This document shows positions 1-8,495 of a stretch of 64,000 bases of DNA, in pieces. How positions within the stretch are numbered: the stretch's first letter is position 1; the number at the start of each line of letters is the position of its first letter. The notes beneath the pieces were generated by a model. It had not been told where the DNA came from, searched no databases, and saw only the letters and a program-made list of their open reading frames with translations. The stretch spans positions 62,001 to 126,000 of the forward strand of contig NZ_BMSK01000007.1 of NCBI RefSeq assembly GCF_014649115.1. Reading direction: 5' to 3'. Source of the DNA: Streptomyces eurythermus. GTDB lineage: Bacteria; Actinomycetota; Actinomycetes; Streptomycetales; Streptomycetaceae. Made by a program: the position numbers and the translations under genes.

Positions 1-1260
1 CGCTCCCGCCGTCCGGCCCGCGTGGTCACCGTGGTGGTGAGCTGCCTGGCCGTCCTGGCGGCGGTGGCCGTGGTGGGCGTACGCGCCCTCGGGAACGAGC
101 CGTCCGTCACCCTGCTGGCCAACTGGACCGGCGGCGACGAGCGCCACTTCCGCGAGGCGGTCGTCGAACCCTTCGAGCGCGAGTACCGCATCCGCGTCGA
201 CTACCAGGGCAGCAACGCCGAGAGCCAGGTGCTCGGCGCCGATGTCGAGGCCGGCACACCGCCCGACGTGGTGGTGCTCACCGGTCCCGGCGAACTCGCC
301 GAGTACGCCCGGCAGAAGCACCTCGTGCCACTGGAGAACCTGGTGCGCCGCGAGGACTTCGGCCCGTCCTGGGCCACCCCGCTGGCGGACGGGCACGTGT
401 ACTGGTTCCCGCTGAAGGCCGACCTGAAGAGCATCGTCTGGTACCCGGCCGGCCTCGGCGAACGGGAGTTGCGGGACGCCGTGCGCCGGCCGGCCGCGTG
501 GTGCCTCGGCATGGGCTCCGGCGCCACGAGCGGCTGGCCCGGCACCGACTGGATCGAGGACATCCTGCTCCAGCGCCACGGCCCCGCCGTCTACGAACGC
601 TGGGCGAGCGGCGACCTGTCCTGGCGGTCCCCGCAGGTGAGGTCCGCCTGGACGGCCTGGCGCGACCTGATCGGCGCCGGCGGCGACGCGGGCCTGGTCC
701 GGCGGGCCCTGAAGACCCCGTACCAGTCGGCGTCGGATCCGGTCGCCGCCCGCCCGCGCGGCTGCACGCTGGAGCACCAGGCGTCGTTCATCCGCGGCCG
801 GCCCGCCTGGCGGCAGACCGACGGCCGCTACGTCTCCTCCGCCGAGCTGCTCCTCGGGACCGCCCCGCGCGCCTGGGAGGTCTCCGGGGACCTCGTCGCC
901 CTGCTGCACGACACCCCGCAGGCCCGGAAGCTGATCCGCTACCTGGCCTCGGCCGACGCCCAACGGGCCTGGAACGAGGGGGAGTCCGGCTTCTCCGTGC
1001 ACGCCGGTCTGCCGCCCGCCGCCGACGGCTCAGGATCCGCCTGGCACCGCTCCCTCGCCCGCGTCCTGCGCGACGGGAAGGCGGCGCACTGCTTCGACGC
1101 CTCCGACGCCATGCCGCCCGCGGTGCGCGACGCGTTCGCCGAGGCGGCCGTCGAATTCCTCGCCCACCCCGACCGCTTGGACCGGCTGCTGGGCTCCCTG
1201 GACACCCTCAGCGGCACCCGGGACCTGACCTGGCTGCCGTCGGTGTGCGACCGGACGTAG
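1..1260 (+). CDS. Extracellular solute-binding protein (family 1-like), 5' end possibly outside window
   Basis: Probable ligand-binding protein of an ABC importer or a related sensor, held outside the membrane by an N-terminal hydrophobic segment. The frame is open to the left edge. The first possible start visible is GTG at 22, but it has no ribosome site, and the Arg-rich residues before the hydrophobic stretch (VSCLAVLAAVAVVG) look like part of the signal, so the true start may lie outside. The mature part has the type 1 periplasmic-binding character: a beta strand ending in the ligand region (LLANWTG), then PPDVVVLTGPGELAEYA and a C-terminal SADAQRAW segment typical of sugar-type binding proteins. 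There is no lipobox cysteine. A strong hairpin follows the stop codon. The ligand cannot be read, and permease genes are not visible. Confidence 0.7.
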   Translation, partial: RSRRPARVVTVVVSCLAVLAAVAVVGVRALGNEPSVTLLANWTGGDERHFREAVVEPFEREYRIRVDYQGSNAESQVLGADVEAGTPPDVVVLTGPGELAEYARQKHLVPLENLVRREDFGPSWATPLADGHVYWFPLKADLKSIVWYPAGLGERELRDAVRRPAAWCLGMGSGATSGWPGTDWIEDILLQRHGPAVYERWASGDLSWRSPQVRSAWTAWRDLIGAGGDAGLVRRALKTPYQSASDPVAARPRGCTLEHQASFIRGRPAWRQTDGRYVSSAELLLGTAPRAWEVSGDLVALLHDTPQARKLIRYLASADAQRAWNEGESGFSVHAGLPPAADGSGSAWHRSLARVLRDGKAAHCFDASDAMPPAVRDAFAEAAVEFLAHPDRLDRLLGSLDTLSGTRDLTWLPSVCDRT

Positions 1261-1296
1261 CGGCCCGGCACGGGACAGGAGGGCGGGCATTGGAAA

Positions 1297-1337
1297 GGGG
1301 GCGTTGCGGGCCGCTCGTGGTGGCCCGCAACGCCCCC
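1297..1337. terminator. Hairpin terminator between convergent genes
   Basis: A 16-bp perfect inverted repeat (1297-1312 with 1322-1337, loop of 9) lies between the solute-binding protein gene and the convergent trypsin gene. It is symmetric enough to serve both directions. Confidence 0.75.
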
Positions 1338-1375
1338 CGGCACATCCCCGAGGGGTACTCGGGAAGTCTTCCGGG

Positions 1376-2167
1376 TTACGAGTTGACCTGCGCGGTCACC
1401 AGGTCCGAGAAGGTGGTCAGCCGGGTGTAGACACCCGGGTAACCGGCCTCCGCGCACCCCTCGCCCCAGGAAGTGATCCCTGCCAGGACGCCCCCGATGA
1501 GCAGGGGACCGCCGCTGTCGCCCTGGCAGGTGTCCACGCCGCCGGAGGAGTATCCGGCGCACACCATGTCGGACTGGACGAAGTCCGACCCGTAGGAGGA
1601 ACGGCAGCTGGAATCGGACACGATCGGCACGGTCGCGGTCCGCAGCTGGTTGGAGGAGCTGCCGTTCTCCGAGGTGGTCCCCCAGCCGAGGATGCGGGCC
1701 GAGGTGCCGGCCGCGTAGACGCTCGTCTGCGAGGAGGAGACGTACTTGGCCGTGGTGTACGGCATCGACGTCGACAAGGTCAGCACGGCCACGTCGTCGC
1801 CGTTGGTGGCGTCCGTGTAACCCGGGTTGATCCAGATCCTGCTGACCCGGCTCACCGTGCCGTTGGTGCCGTTGAGGTAGGTCCGGCCCCCGACCACGCG
1901 GACGCTGCTCGTGGTCTCGCCGACCATACAGTGCGCGGCGGTGACGACCTTGGTGGGTGACACCAGGGTGCCGCCGCAGAACTGGTTCTGGGACGCGTCC
2001 GTGATCTGCATCATGAACGGGTACGAGGTCGTCGTGGTGGTCGTACCGCCGACGATGGGCTGGGGTGCGGCGCTCGCGGTGGGGGAGGCGAGCAGCGCGG
2101 TCGCCGCGGCGGCGGCGGTGGCCACCAGGGTCGCGGCGGTCTTTCTCACACGTCTGGGCCCGAACAT
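1376..2167 (-). CDS. Secreted trypsin-like serine protease (S1 family)
   Basis: A 263-residue secreted endopeptidase of the Streptomyces trypsin type. Residues 1-33 form a signal peptide (MFGPRRVRKTAATL, then an Ala-rich core ending ASAAP). Mature-type IVGG begins near residue 38. The catalytic triad is visible as TAAHC (His79), DDVAVL (Asp125) and QGDSGGP (Ser218). Asp212, six residues before the nucleophile, is the S1-pocket aspartate that gives Lys/Arg specificity. The start is the ATG at 2167, preceded by GAGGAG; an upstream in-frame start at 2230 would add a non-signal extension and has no such site. The adjacent LAL regulator gene and the shared upstream repeat suggest that regulator controls this protease. 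Confidence 0.93.
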   Translation of the reverse strand: MFGPRRVRKTAATLVATAAAAATALLASPTASAAPQPIVGGTTTTTTSYPFMMQITDASQNQFCGGTLVSPTKVVTAAHCMVGETTSSVRVVGGRTYLNGTNGTVSRVSRIWINPGYTDATNGDDVAVLTLSTSMPYTTAKYVSSSQTSVYAAGTSARILGWGTTSENGSSSNQLRTATVPIVSDSSCRSSYGSDFVQSDMVCAGYSSGGVDTCQGDSGGPLLIGGVLAGITSWGEGCAEAGYPGVYTRLTTFSDLVTAQVNS

Positions 2168-2311
2168 GAGTCTCCTCAGTGGGGGTTGCACCGGTGGGGG
2201 GTCGCGCGGGTGTCGGTGGGCGGTGTGCACGGGGAGGTCGCAGGACCGACCCCGTGTGCCCGGGCGAGCGGCACGCCCTTTACGCTAGGACCCGGAACCC
2301 ACGGCTCCCAA

Positions 2312-2350
2312 TGAGGGAACCCCCTAAGGGGCTGGGTGAGGGAAAACCCT
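2312..2350 (-). promoter_or_regulatory. Direct repeat TGAGGGAA..CCCT, 25-bp period, upstream of trypsin gene
   Basis: TGAGGGAACCCCCT (2312-2325) and TGAGGGAAAACCCT (2337-2350) are 14-bp direct repeats with two mismatches, exactly 25 bp apart and 145-183 bp upstream of the trypsin start. A related pair with the same period and orientation lies upstream of the neighbouring LAL gene, so these are candidate binding sites of that regulator. Confidence 0.55.
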
Positions 2351-2379
2351 CGGTCCGGTTCAGTTAACTAGGGCCGTGC

Positions 2380-5199
2380 TCAGCGCGCCCGTCGAGCCGC
2401 CGCCAATCGGACGATGTCGACCCGCGACCGGATCCCCAGTTTGCGGTAGACCCGGGTCAGGGTCGCCTCCACCGTCTTCACGCTGATGAACAGCCGGGCC
2501 GCGATCTCCCGGTTGGTGGCCCCCTCCATGACCAGCGCGGCGACCTGACGCTCCATCGCCGCCAGCACCTCCAGCGCGGCCGGCGCCTCCGGCCGGTCCG
2601 GCACCGGTTCCGGCTCGGGGGCGGCGAGCGCGTCCTCCACCTGGCGCAGCCAGGGCAGCGCCCGGCAGCGCCGGAACATCCGGGCGGCCTCGTCGAAGGC
2701 CGCCGCGCCGGGGCCCCGGCCGCGCAGCCGGGCCAGCGCGAACGCGGCCCGCGCCTCCTCCAGGCCGTAGCCGAGCTTGCCGAGCCGGTCCTGAGCGGAC
2801 GTCAGCTGGGCGACGGCGGCCTCCCGGTCGCCCCGGGCGGCACGCACCAGCGCCTCGGACCGGTCCAGCACGGCGAGCACGCTCTCCCGGCCGAGCCGGA
2901 GCGCGTGCTCCCGGCTCACGTCGATGACGTCCTGCGCCTCGGCCGCCTCACCGGTACGGACCAGCGCCTCCGCCAGATCCCCCTGCCAGCGGCCCCGGGC
3001 CGGGTCGGTGATGCCGAGCCCCAGCTCCAGGCTGCGCACCCGGCGCAGCGAGCGCACCGTGCCCGCCGGGTCCCCGGCCACCAGCTGGGCGTACCCGAGG
3101 GCGCCCAGCGCCCGGGAGAGGTACATCTGGTCGCCGTCCTCCTCGGCGTGCTGCACCGCCTCCCGGGCGAGCGCCAGCGCCCGGTCGACATCGCCGCCGG
3201 AGGCCTCCGCGAGCGAGGTGAGCATCGCCGAGGCGGTCTCGCCGATGCCCGAGTCCCTGGCCAGCCGCAGGCTGTCGCGGGCCAGGTCCAGGGCGCGCCC
3301 GCAGTGCCCGGCGCGCAGCTCGGTCTCGGCGAGGCCGCGCAGGAAGTGCACCTCGCTCTCCACCGAGCCGCGCCGGCGGACCTCGCGCAGCAGCGCGGTG
3401 ACGGTGGTCCGGGCCTCGGCCAGCTGGTCGCCCATCACCAGCCAGCGGAACCGGGCGCTGCCCGCGCCGTTGTGATGGCAGGCCACCCGGGGATCCTGGG
3501 GCTCGCGCAGCGCCCGTTTGATGGTGCGCGGTGCCTCCGGATGGCCCATCAGGGTCTCGGTCTGCGCCTGGAAGGCCAGGGCGAGCAGCTCGGTGCGCCG
3601 GTCCTGGCCGCGCGCGGCCAGCTCGGCGGCGTGCGCGGCGGCCTGCCGGGCCTCGGTGAAGTCGCCCTCCACGATCAGCGCCCGCCAGGCCAGCTGGTAG
3701 TGCACCAGGGCCAGCAGCCGGGGGTCGTCCCCGGCGTCGGCGAGGGCCTGCGGGAAGACGGCGTCGACCTCGGTCATGGTGTGGCCGGCGGTGTCGATGA
3801 CGATGATCCAGGCCCGTACCCGCTCGGCGGGCACACTCGCCCGGGTGAGCACCTCCCGGGCGATGTCCCGGGCCAGGTCGACCTCCCCGGCGGTGATCGC
3901 GTCCTCTGCGGCGGCGAGCCGGCGCTCCTCCGGGCCCGGGCTGCCGTCGGCGGGGGTGCGCCGCGCGGCGAGCAGCCCGAGCTGGGCGGCGACCGAGGGC
4001 GCCCCGCGGTCCCGGGCGAGGGCGGCGGCCTCGGCGAGCCGGGCGGCCACCTCCGGGTCCGTGCCGGTGGTGGCCAGGGCCAGGTGCCGGGCCCGCTCTA
4101 TCGGGTCGGAGGCGGCGGTGGACAGCGCCGCGTGCGCCGCCCGCCGCTCGTGCGCGGGCGCCTCCGCGTACAGCGCCGCGGAGATCAGCGGGTGCGCGAA
4201 CCGTACGGCGGGGGCGTCGGGCTCGGTGGCCAGCAGCCCGAGTTCGGCGGCCTGGGCGCACTCGGCCTCGGCGTTCTCCCGGCCGGCCGCGCGCAGCAGC
4301 GCCGGGGTGGGGCGGGCGCCGGCGCTGGCCACCAGCAGGGTGCGGCGGGCCTCCACCGAGAGCATGTCCAGGCGGCTGAGCACCAGGGCGCGCAGCGAGG
4401 TCGGCACGGGCAGCGGCTCGCCGGGCCGGGGCGGGGTGGGGCTGTCGGCGAGGGCACGGCCCAGTTCCAGGGCGAACAGCGGGTTGCCGCCGCTGGTGCG
4501 GTGGATCTCGCGCACCGTCGAGCGGGGCAGGCCGCCGTGGCCGCGGTGGTCGAGCAGCTGGGCGACCTGGGCGCGGGTGAGCGGGCCGAGCCGGACGGCG
4601 AGGGTGCCCGGCGGACAGGCGCGCAGCTGACGGTCGTACTCCTGGCTCTCCTGGCCCTCCGTGCGTACCGCGCACAGCAGTTGCACCGGGGTGCCCTCCA
4701 GGCGCCGGGCGGCGAAGCCGAGGAGTTCGGCGCTGGCCGGGTCCAGCCACTGCAGATCGTCGGCGACGACCAGCACCGGGCCGTCGGCGGCGAGCGCGCG
4801 CAGCGCGGAGAGCACCGCCAGGCGCAGCGCGAGGCCGTCGCGCTGGAGGCTGGACTCGCCGCGGCCGGTGAGCGCCGACTCCAGGGCGGTGCGCTGGGCG
4901 GCGGGCATCCGGGGGGAGACCTCGTCCAGGACCAGGCCGAGCAGATCGGCGAGGGCGAGGAACGGCAGATGGGATTCGGACTCCGTCGCCGAGCACCGCA
5001 AGACCGTGCGCGCGGTGGCACCGTATTCCTCGGCCAATGCCCGCAGGACGGTGGATTTCCCTATTCCGGCGGGGCCGTGGAGCAGCACACTGCCGCCCGA
5101 GGCGAGTTGCTCACGGGCGCCGGCGAACAGCTCTTCGCGGCCGATGACCAGGTCGGGGCGGCACCTGGCAGACTCCTGGAAGTCCCGTCGCACGGTCAC
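2380..5199 (-). CDS. LuxR-family large ATP-binding transcriptional regulator (LAL)
   Basis: A 939-residue cytoplasmic regulator of the LAL/MalT-like class. The N-terminal AAA-type ATPase starts at VIGREELFAGA and has a Walker A (GPAGIGKST, about residues 42-50) and a Walker B-like strand (VLVVADDLQWLD). A long helical TPR-like middle follows, and the last 60 residues form a LuxR helix-turn-helix (NREIAARLFISVKTVEATL). Known members respond to a metabolic signal with ATP bound. The GTG at 5199 was chosen because CACAGGAGGGG lies just upstream; the longer version from 5229 has no site. The 3' end is about 210 bp from the trypsin start, and both promoters carry the same 25-bp-period repeat, suggesting autoregulation and control of the protease. 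Confidence 0.92.
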   Translation of the reverse strand: MTVRRDFQESARCRPDLVIGREELFAGAREQLASGGSVLLHGPAGIGKSTVLRALAEEYGATARTVLRCSATESESHLPFLALADLLGLVLDEVSPRMPAAQRTALESALTGRGESSLQRDGLALRLAVLSALRALAADGPVLVVADDLQWLDPASAELLGFAARRLEGTPVQLLCAVRTEGQESQEYDRQLRACPPGTLAVRLGPLTRAQVAQLLDHRGHGGLPRSTVREIHRTSGGNPLFALELGRALADSPTPPRPGEPLPVPTSLRALVLSRLDMLSVEARRTLLVASAGARPTPALLRAAGRENAEAECAQAAELGLLATEPDAPAVRFAHPLISAALYAEAPAHERRAAHAALSTAASDPIERARHLALATTGTDPEVAARLAEAAALARDRGAPSVAAQLGLLAARRTPADGSPGPEERRLAAAEDAITAGEVDLARDIAREVLTRASVPAERVRAWIIVIDTAGHTMTEVDAVFPQALADAGDDPRLLALVHYQLAWRALIVEGDFTEARQAAAHAAELAARGQDRRTELLALAFQAQTETLMGHPEAPRTIKRALREPQDPRVACHHNGAGSARFRWLVMGDQLAEARTTVTALLREVRRRGSVESEVHFLRGLAETELRAGHCGRALDLARDSLRLARDSGIGETASAMLTSLAEASGGDVDRALALAREAVQHAEEDGDQMYLSRALGALGYAQLVAGDPAGTVRSLRRVRSLELGLGITDPARGRWQGDLAEALVRTGEAAEAQDVIDVSREHALRLGRESVLAVLDRSEALVRAARGDREAAVAQLTSAQDRLGKLGYGLEEARAAFALARLRGRGPGAAAFDEAARMFRRCRALPWLRQVEDALAAPEPEPVPDRPEAPAALEVLAAMERQVAALVMEGATNREIAARLFISVKTVEATLTRVYRKLGIRSRVDIVRLAAARRAR

Positions 5200-5270
5200 C
5201 GCTCCCCTCCTGTGTCGTGTCCGGGCCAAATTCTAGGCAACGATCCCTGAAATTCGGACGGAAGCCGTGG

Positions 5271-5305
5271 TGAGGGAAATAACAAACGGTCAAGCAGAGG
5301 GAAAT
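5271..5305 (-). promoter_or_regulatory. Direct repeat TGAGGGAAAT / AGAGGGAAAT, 25-bp period, upstream of LAL gene
   Basis: TGAGGGAAAT (5271-5280) and AGAGGGAAAT (5296-5305) differ at one base and are 25 bp apart, 72-106 bp upstream of the LAL start. Orientation and spacing match the pair in front of the trypsin gene. The second copy overlaps the 3' end of the upstream repeat-protein gene. Confidence 0.5.
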
Positions 5306-6600
5306 TCAAAGCGACGCCGGATGAATGGGCAGGTTTCCCAACCGTCTTCGGGCCACGGTCCCACCCGCCGGGTCGCGCTCACCGCCTCCCCTCGTGTGCG
5401 GACGCCCGGCTTCCGCGGCGCCGGACGCGGACAACTCCTGACCGCCTCGGGGCCGGTGCCCGGCCGCCCGGCTCCCGCCGTCACCCAGGACAGCACGTCC
5501 GGTTCGCGCCACGCCAGGGTCACGCCCCCGGCTCGTGGCGGTGCGGTCGGCGGCCCGCCCCCGGCTCGTGGCGGCGCGGTCGGCCGTCCGTACCCGGCGA
5601 GCGGTTCGGCCCGCGGTCCCCGGCCGGCGATCCGGGGCACCGGCGCCCGCACCACCGCGTGCGCCCCGCACCCCTGTTCCCGGCCGGCACCCTGACCGAC
5701 CGCCCCGGGCTGCGGCCGGGCCCTGGCGGGCGGCTTCCGCGCGTCGTTCCCCACCACCGGCGCCTGTTCCACGTCGTGCGCCGCCGCCATCGCCACCGCC
5801 ACCGCCGCCGTCGCCGTGTCCGGCGGCTGGTCGCCGAGCGGCCGGGGCGAGCGCGGTGCGCCGTGGAGCGCTCCGCGCCTTCGTTCCCGGTCGGCGCCCC
5901 GAGTGACCGCGCCGGGCTCCGGCCGGGCCCTGGCGGGCGGCTCCCGTACCTCGTTCCCCACCACCGGCGCCTGTTCCACGTCGCGCGCCACCGCCGCCGT
6001 CGTCGCCGTGTCCGGCGGCTGGTCGCCGAGCGGCCGGGGCGAGCGCGGTGCGCCGTGGAGCGCCCCGCGCCTCTGTTCCCGGTCGGTTCCCCGAGCGACC
6101 GCCCCGGGCTCCGGCCGGGCCAGGGCGGGCGGCTTCCGCGCCTCGTTCCCCACCACCGGCGCCTGCTTCACGTCACGCGCCACCGCCATCGCCGCGTCCG
6201 GCGTACGGTCGCCGAGCGGCCGGGCCGGGCGCGGCGCGCCGTGGAGCACCCCGCGCACCCCGCGCACCCGGCGCCGCATCACCACCGGCACCGCGAGCAC
6301 CGCGTGGATGGCCTCGGCGGCCACCGGGGCGTCGTACGCATGGCTGACCCGCCGCGACCGCGCGCAGTCCGGCACCGCGTACGACCGGGCCGGCGCCCCC
6401 GCCGTGCCGCCCGGCCCGGGGCCGGAGGTCACCGTGAGCGAGCGCGGCGCCGCCGTGGCCGGGGCGCTCGGCTCGCTGACGCCGAGGCGCGGCCGGCCGG
6501 GCTCCACGAGGCCGTCGAAGGCGACGGGCGGCTGCCCTGTGGCGCGCCGCGGCGGGGCCGGCGCGCCGCGTGTCCCCGCCGCCACGGCCTCTGCTGCCAC
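5290..6600 (-). CDS. Unrecognised protein with long in-frame tandem repeats
   Basis: A 436-residue protein that I do not recognise. Both strands are open here, but this frame shows the expected third-position G/C bias, and its GTG start at 6600 has AAGGAG seven bases upstream, so it was preferred to the overlapping plus-strand frames. Residues 1-120 are Ala/Pro/Arg-rich with a patch resembling folded sequence (SHAYDAPVAAEAIHAV). The middle holds three repeats of about 62-68 residues, each with HGAPRxxRPLGD, then VEQAPVVGN and RPEPGAV. The C-terminal part is Pro/Gly-rich, with no signal peptide or membrane segment. The repeats differ in length by whole codons, which supports translation. It lies divergent from the acyl-CoA synthetase gene with 113 bp between starts. 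Confidence 0.55.
   Translation of the reverse strand: MAAEAVAAGTRGAPAPPRRATGQPPVAFDGLVEPGRPRLGVSEPSAPATAAPRSLTVTSGPGPGGTAGAPARSYAVPDCARSRRVSHAYDAPVAAEAIHAVLAVPVVMRRRVRGVRGVLHGAPRPARPLGDRTPDAAMAVARDVKQAPVVGNEARKPPALARPEPGAVARGTDREQRRGALHGAPRSPRPLGDQPPDTATTAAVARDVEQAPVVGNEVREPPARARPEPGAVTRGADRERRRGALHGAPRSPRPLGDQPPDTATAAVAVAMAAAHDVEQAPVVGNDARKPPARARPQPGAVGQGAGREQGCGAHAVVRAPVPRIAGRGPRAEPLAGYGRPTAPPRAGGGPPTAPPRAGGVTLAWREPDVLSWVTAGAGRPGTGPEAVRSCPRPAPRKPGVRTRGEAVSATRRVGPWPEDGWETCPFIRRRFEFPSA
5669..6256. repeat. Three imperfect tandem repeats of 186-207 bp
   Basis: Using the landmark GCCGTGGAGCG, copies end at 5860, 6052 and 6238, giving periods of 192 and 186 bp; the first copy is about 200 bp. 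Copies share long identical stretches around the CCCCACCACCGGCGCCTG landmark. All length differences are multiples of three, consistent with repeats inside a coding frame. Confidence 0.85.
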
Positions 6601-6713
6601 CTTGACGCTCCTTCGGTGCGGGCGACCCCGTTCGGGGGTAGTGAGACCCGCATCACGGATTAGACGATGCCGGGGAGCCGCCCGGCAATGGTCCGGTACC
6701 GAGGAGGACGTGG

Positions 6714-8384
6714 ATGACGGCGACCGAGACGTTCCGCGAAGCCAGGGACTTCCTGCTGGCACACCGCGAGGACTACACCACCGCCTACGAGGGCTTCCGC
6801 TGGCCCCGGCCCCGGCACTTCAACTGGGCGCTGGACTGGTTCGACGTCATCGCCGAGGGCAACGACCGCACGGCGCTGCACATCGTCGAGGAGGACGGCA
6901 CCGAGACCCGGCTGTCCTTCGCCGAGCTGTCCGCGCGCTCCAACCGGGTCGCCCGGTGGCTGCGCGAACGCGGGGTCGCCCCCGAGGACCGGATCCTCGT
7001 CATGCTCGGCAACCAGGCCGAGCTGTGGGAGACCGCGCTGGCCGCGATGAAGCTGCGCGCGGTCGTCATCCCGGCCACCCCGCTGCTCGGCCCCGCCGAT
7101 CTGAGTGACCGGGTGGAGCGGGGCCGGGTGCGGCACGCCATCGTCCGGGCGGAGGACACCGCCAAGTTCGCCGACGTGCCCGGCGGCTACACCCGGATCA
7201 GCGTCGGCGGCCTGCCCGAGGAGGGCTGGGAGCCGTACGAGGACGCCTACGCGGCCCCCGCCGACTTCGTCCCGGACGGCCCGACCCTGGCCGACGACCC
7301 GCTGATGCTCTACTTCACCTCGGGCACGACCGCCCGCCCCAAACTGGTCGAGCACACCCACACCTCGTACCCGATCGGCCATCTGTCCACCATGTACTGG
7401 ATCGGGCTCGAGCCCGGCGACGTCCACCTGAACATCTCCTCGCCCGGCTGGGCCAAGCACGCCTGGTCCAACCTGTTCGCCCCGTGGAACGCGGAGGCGA
7501 CCGTCTTCGTCGTCAACTACACCCGCTTCGACGCCGGCCGGCTGATGGCCGAGATGGACCGCGCCGGCGTCACCACCTTCTGCGCCCCGCCGACGGTGTG
7601 GCGGATGCTCATCCAGGCCGACCTCACCCGGCTGGCGAACCCGCCCCGCGAGGCCGTGGCCGCCGGCGAACCGCTCAACCCCGAGGTCATCGAACAGGTC
7701 CGGCGCGCCTGGGGGGTGACCATCCGGGACGGGTTCGGCCAGACCGAGACCGCCGTGCAGGTCGCCAACACCCCCGGCCAGCCGCTGAAGACCGGTTCCA
7801 TGGGCCGGCCGAGCCCCGGCTACCGGGTGGTCCTGCTGGACCCGGTCTCCGGCGAGCCGGGTGTCACCGAGGGGGAGATCGCCCTCGACCTGGCCGAGCG
7901 CCCGGCCGGCCTGATGACCGGCTACCACGGCGACCCGGACCGCACGGCCGAGGCCATGGCGGGCGGCTACTACCGCACCGGGGACATCGCGACCCGGGAC
8001 GAGGAGGGCTACCTCACCTACATCGGGCGCAGCGACGACGTGTTCAAGTCCTCCGACTACAAGGTGAGTCCGTTCGAACTGGAGAGCGCGCTGCTGGAGC
8101 ACGAGGCGGTGGCCGAGGCCGCGGTGGTGCCCGCCCCGGACGAGCTGCGGCTCGCCGTGCCCAAGGCGTACGTCGTGCTCGCCGAGGGCTGGGAGCCCGG
8201 GCCCGGCACCGCGAAGGTCCTCTTCGAGCACTCCCGTGAGGTGCTCGCCCCCTACAAGCGCATCCGCCGGCTGGAGTTCGGCACCCTGCCCAAGACCGTC
8301 TCCGGCAAGATCCGCCGGATCGAGCTGCGCGAGGCCACGGCCGAGGGCTCGTCCGACGAGTACCGCGAGGAGGACTTCCGCTGA
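6714..8384 (+). CDS. Acyl-CoA synthetase (AMP-forming, ANL superfamily)
   Basis: A 556-residue cytoplasmic ligase that adenylates a carboxylic acid and transfers it to CoA. The phosphate-binding loop YFTSGTTARPK lies near residue 200, GFGQTE near residue 345, the hinge region YRTGD near 420, and the C-terminal lysine motif PKTVSGKIRR near 525. Spacing and length resemble the medium-chain/benzoate-type acyl-CoA synthetases (ACSM-like) more than acetyl-CoA synthetase. GAGGAGG precedes the ATG. It faces the aromatic-pathway block across a strong bidirectional terminator, so an aromatic acid substrate is possible but not shown. Confidence 0.88.
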   Translation: MTATETFREARDFLLAHREDYTTAYEGFRWPRPRHFNWALDWFDVIAEGNDRTALHIVEEDGTETRLSFAELSARSNRVARWLRERGVAPEDRILVMLGNQAELWETALAAMKLRAVVIPATPLLGPADLSDRVERGRVRHAIVRAEDTAKFADVPGGYTRISVGGLPEEGWEPYEDAYAAPADFVPDGPTLADDPLMLYFTSGTTARPKLVEHTHTSYPIGHLSTMYWIGLEPGDVHLNISSPGWAKHAWSNLFAPWNAEATVFVVNYTRFDAGRLMAEMDRAGVTTFCAPPTVWRMLIQADLTRLANPPREAVAAGEPLNPEVIEQVRRAWGVTIRDGFGQTETAVQVANTPGQPLKTGSMGRPSPGYRVVLLDPVSGEPGVTEGEIALDLAERPAGLMTGYHGDPDRTAEAMAGGYYRTGDIATRDEEGYLTYIGRSDDVFKSSDYKVSPFELESALLEHEAVAEAAVVPAPDELRLAVPKAYVVLAEGWEPGPGTAKVLFEHSREVLAPYKRIRRLEFGTLPKTVSGKIRRIELREATAEGSSDEYREEDFR

Positions 8385-8391
8385 CCGCGCG

Positions 8392-8440
8392 GCCCCCGCA
8401 CACGGCGGCCGAGGTGACCAAGGCCGCCGTGTGCGGGGGC
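8392..8440. terminator. Bidirectional hairpin terminator
   Basis: A perfect 19-bp inverted repeat (8392-8410 with 8422-8440, loop 11) separates the convergent acyl-CoA synthetase and quinone oxidoreductase genes. Confidence 0.85.
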
Positions 8441-8495
8441 GGTGAGCGTGTGCGCGGGGCCGTGCGGTACGAACACGGCGGGCCCGTGCGGGGCG

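Noticed and set aside
2905..5250. 781-residue plus-strand frame opposite the LAL gene
   Set aside because: Repetitive Gly/Ala/Arg composition, no domain and no ribosome site; it mirrors the strong codon bias of the real gene on the other strand.
5669..6256. CRISPR array
   Set aside because: Repeat units are about 190 bp, head-to-tail without spacers, and no cas genes are nearby; the 184-bp repeats at 34190 also fail as CRISPR.
5659..6663. Plus-strand frames (His/Arg-rich and Ser/Arg-rich) over the tandem repeats
   Set aside because: No ribosome site and unnatural composition; the minus frame has a start with AAGGAG and better third-position bias.
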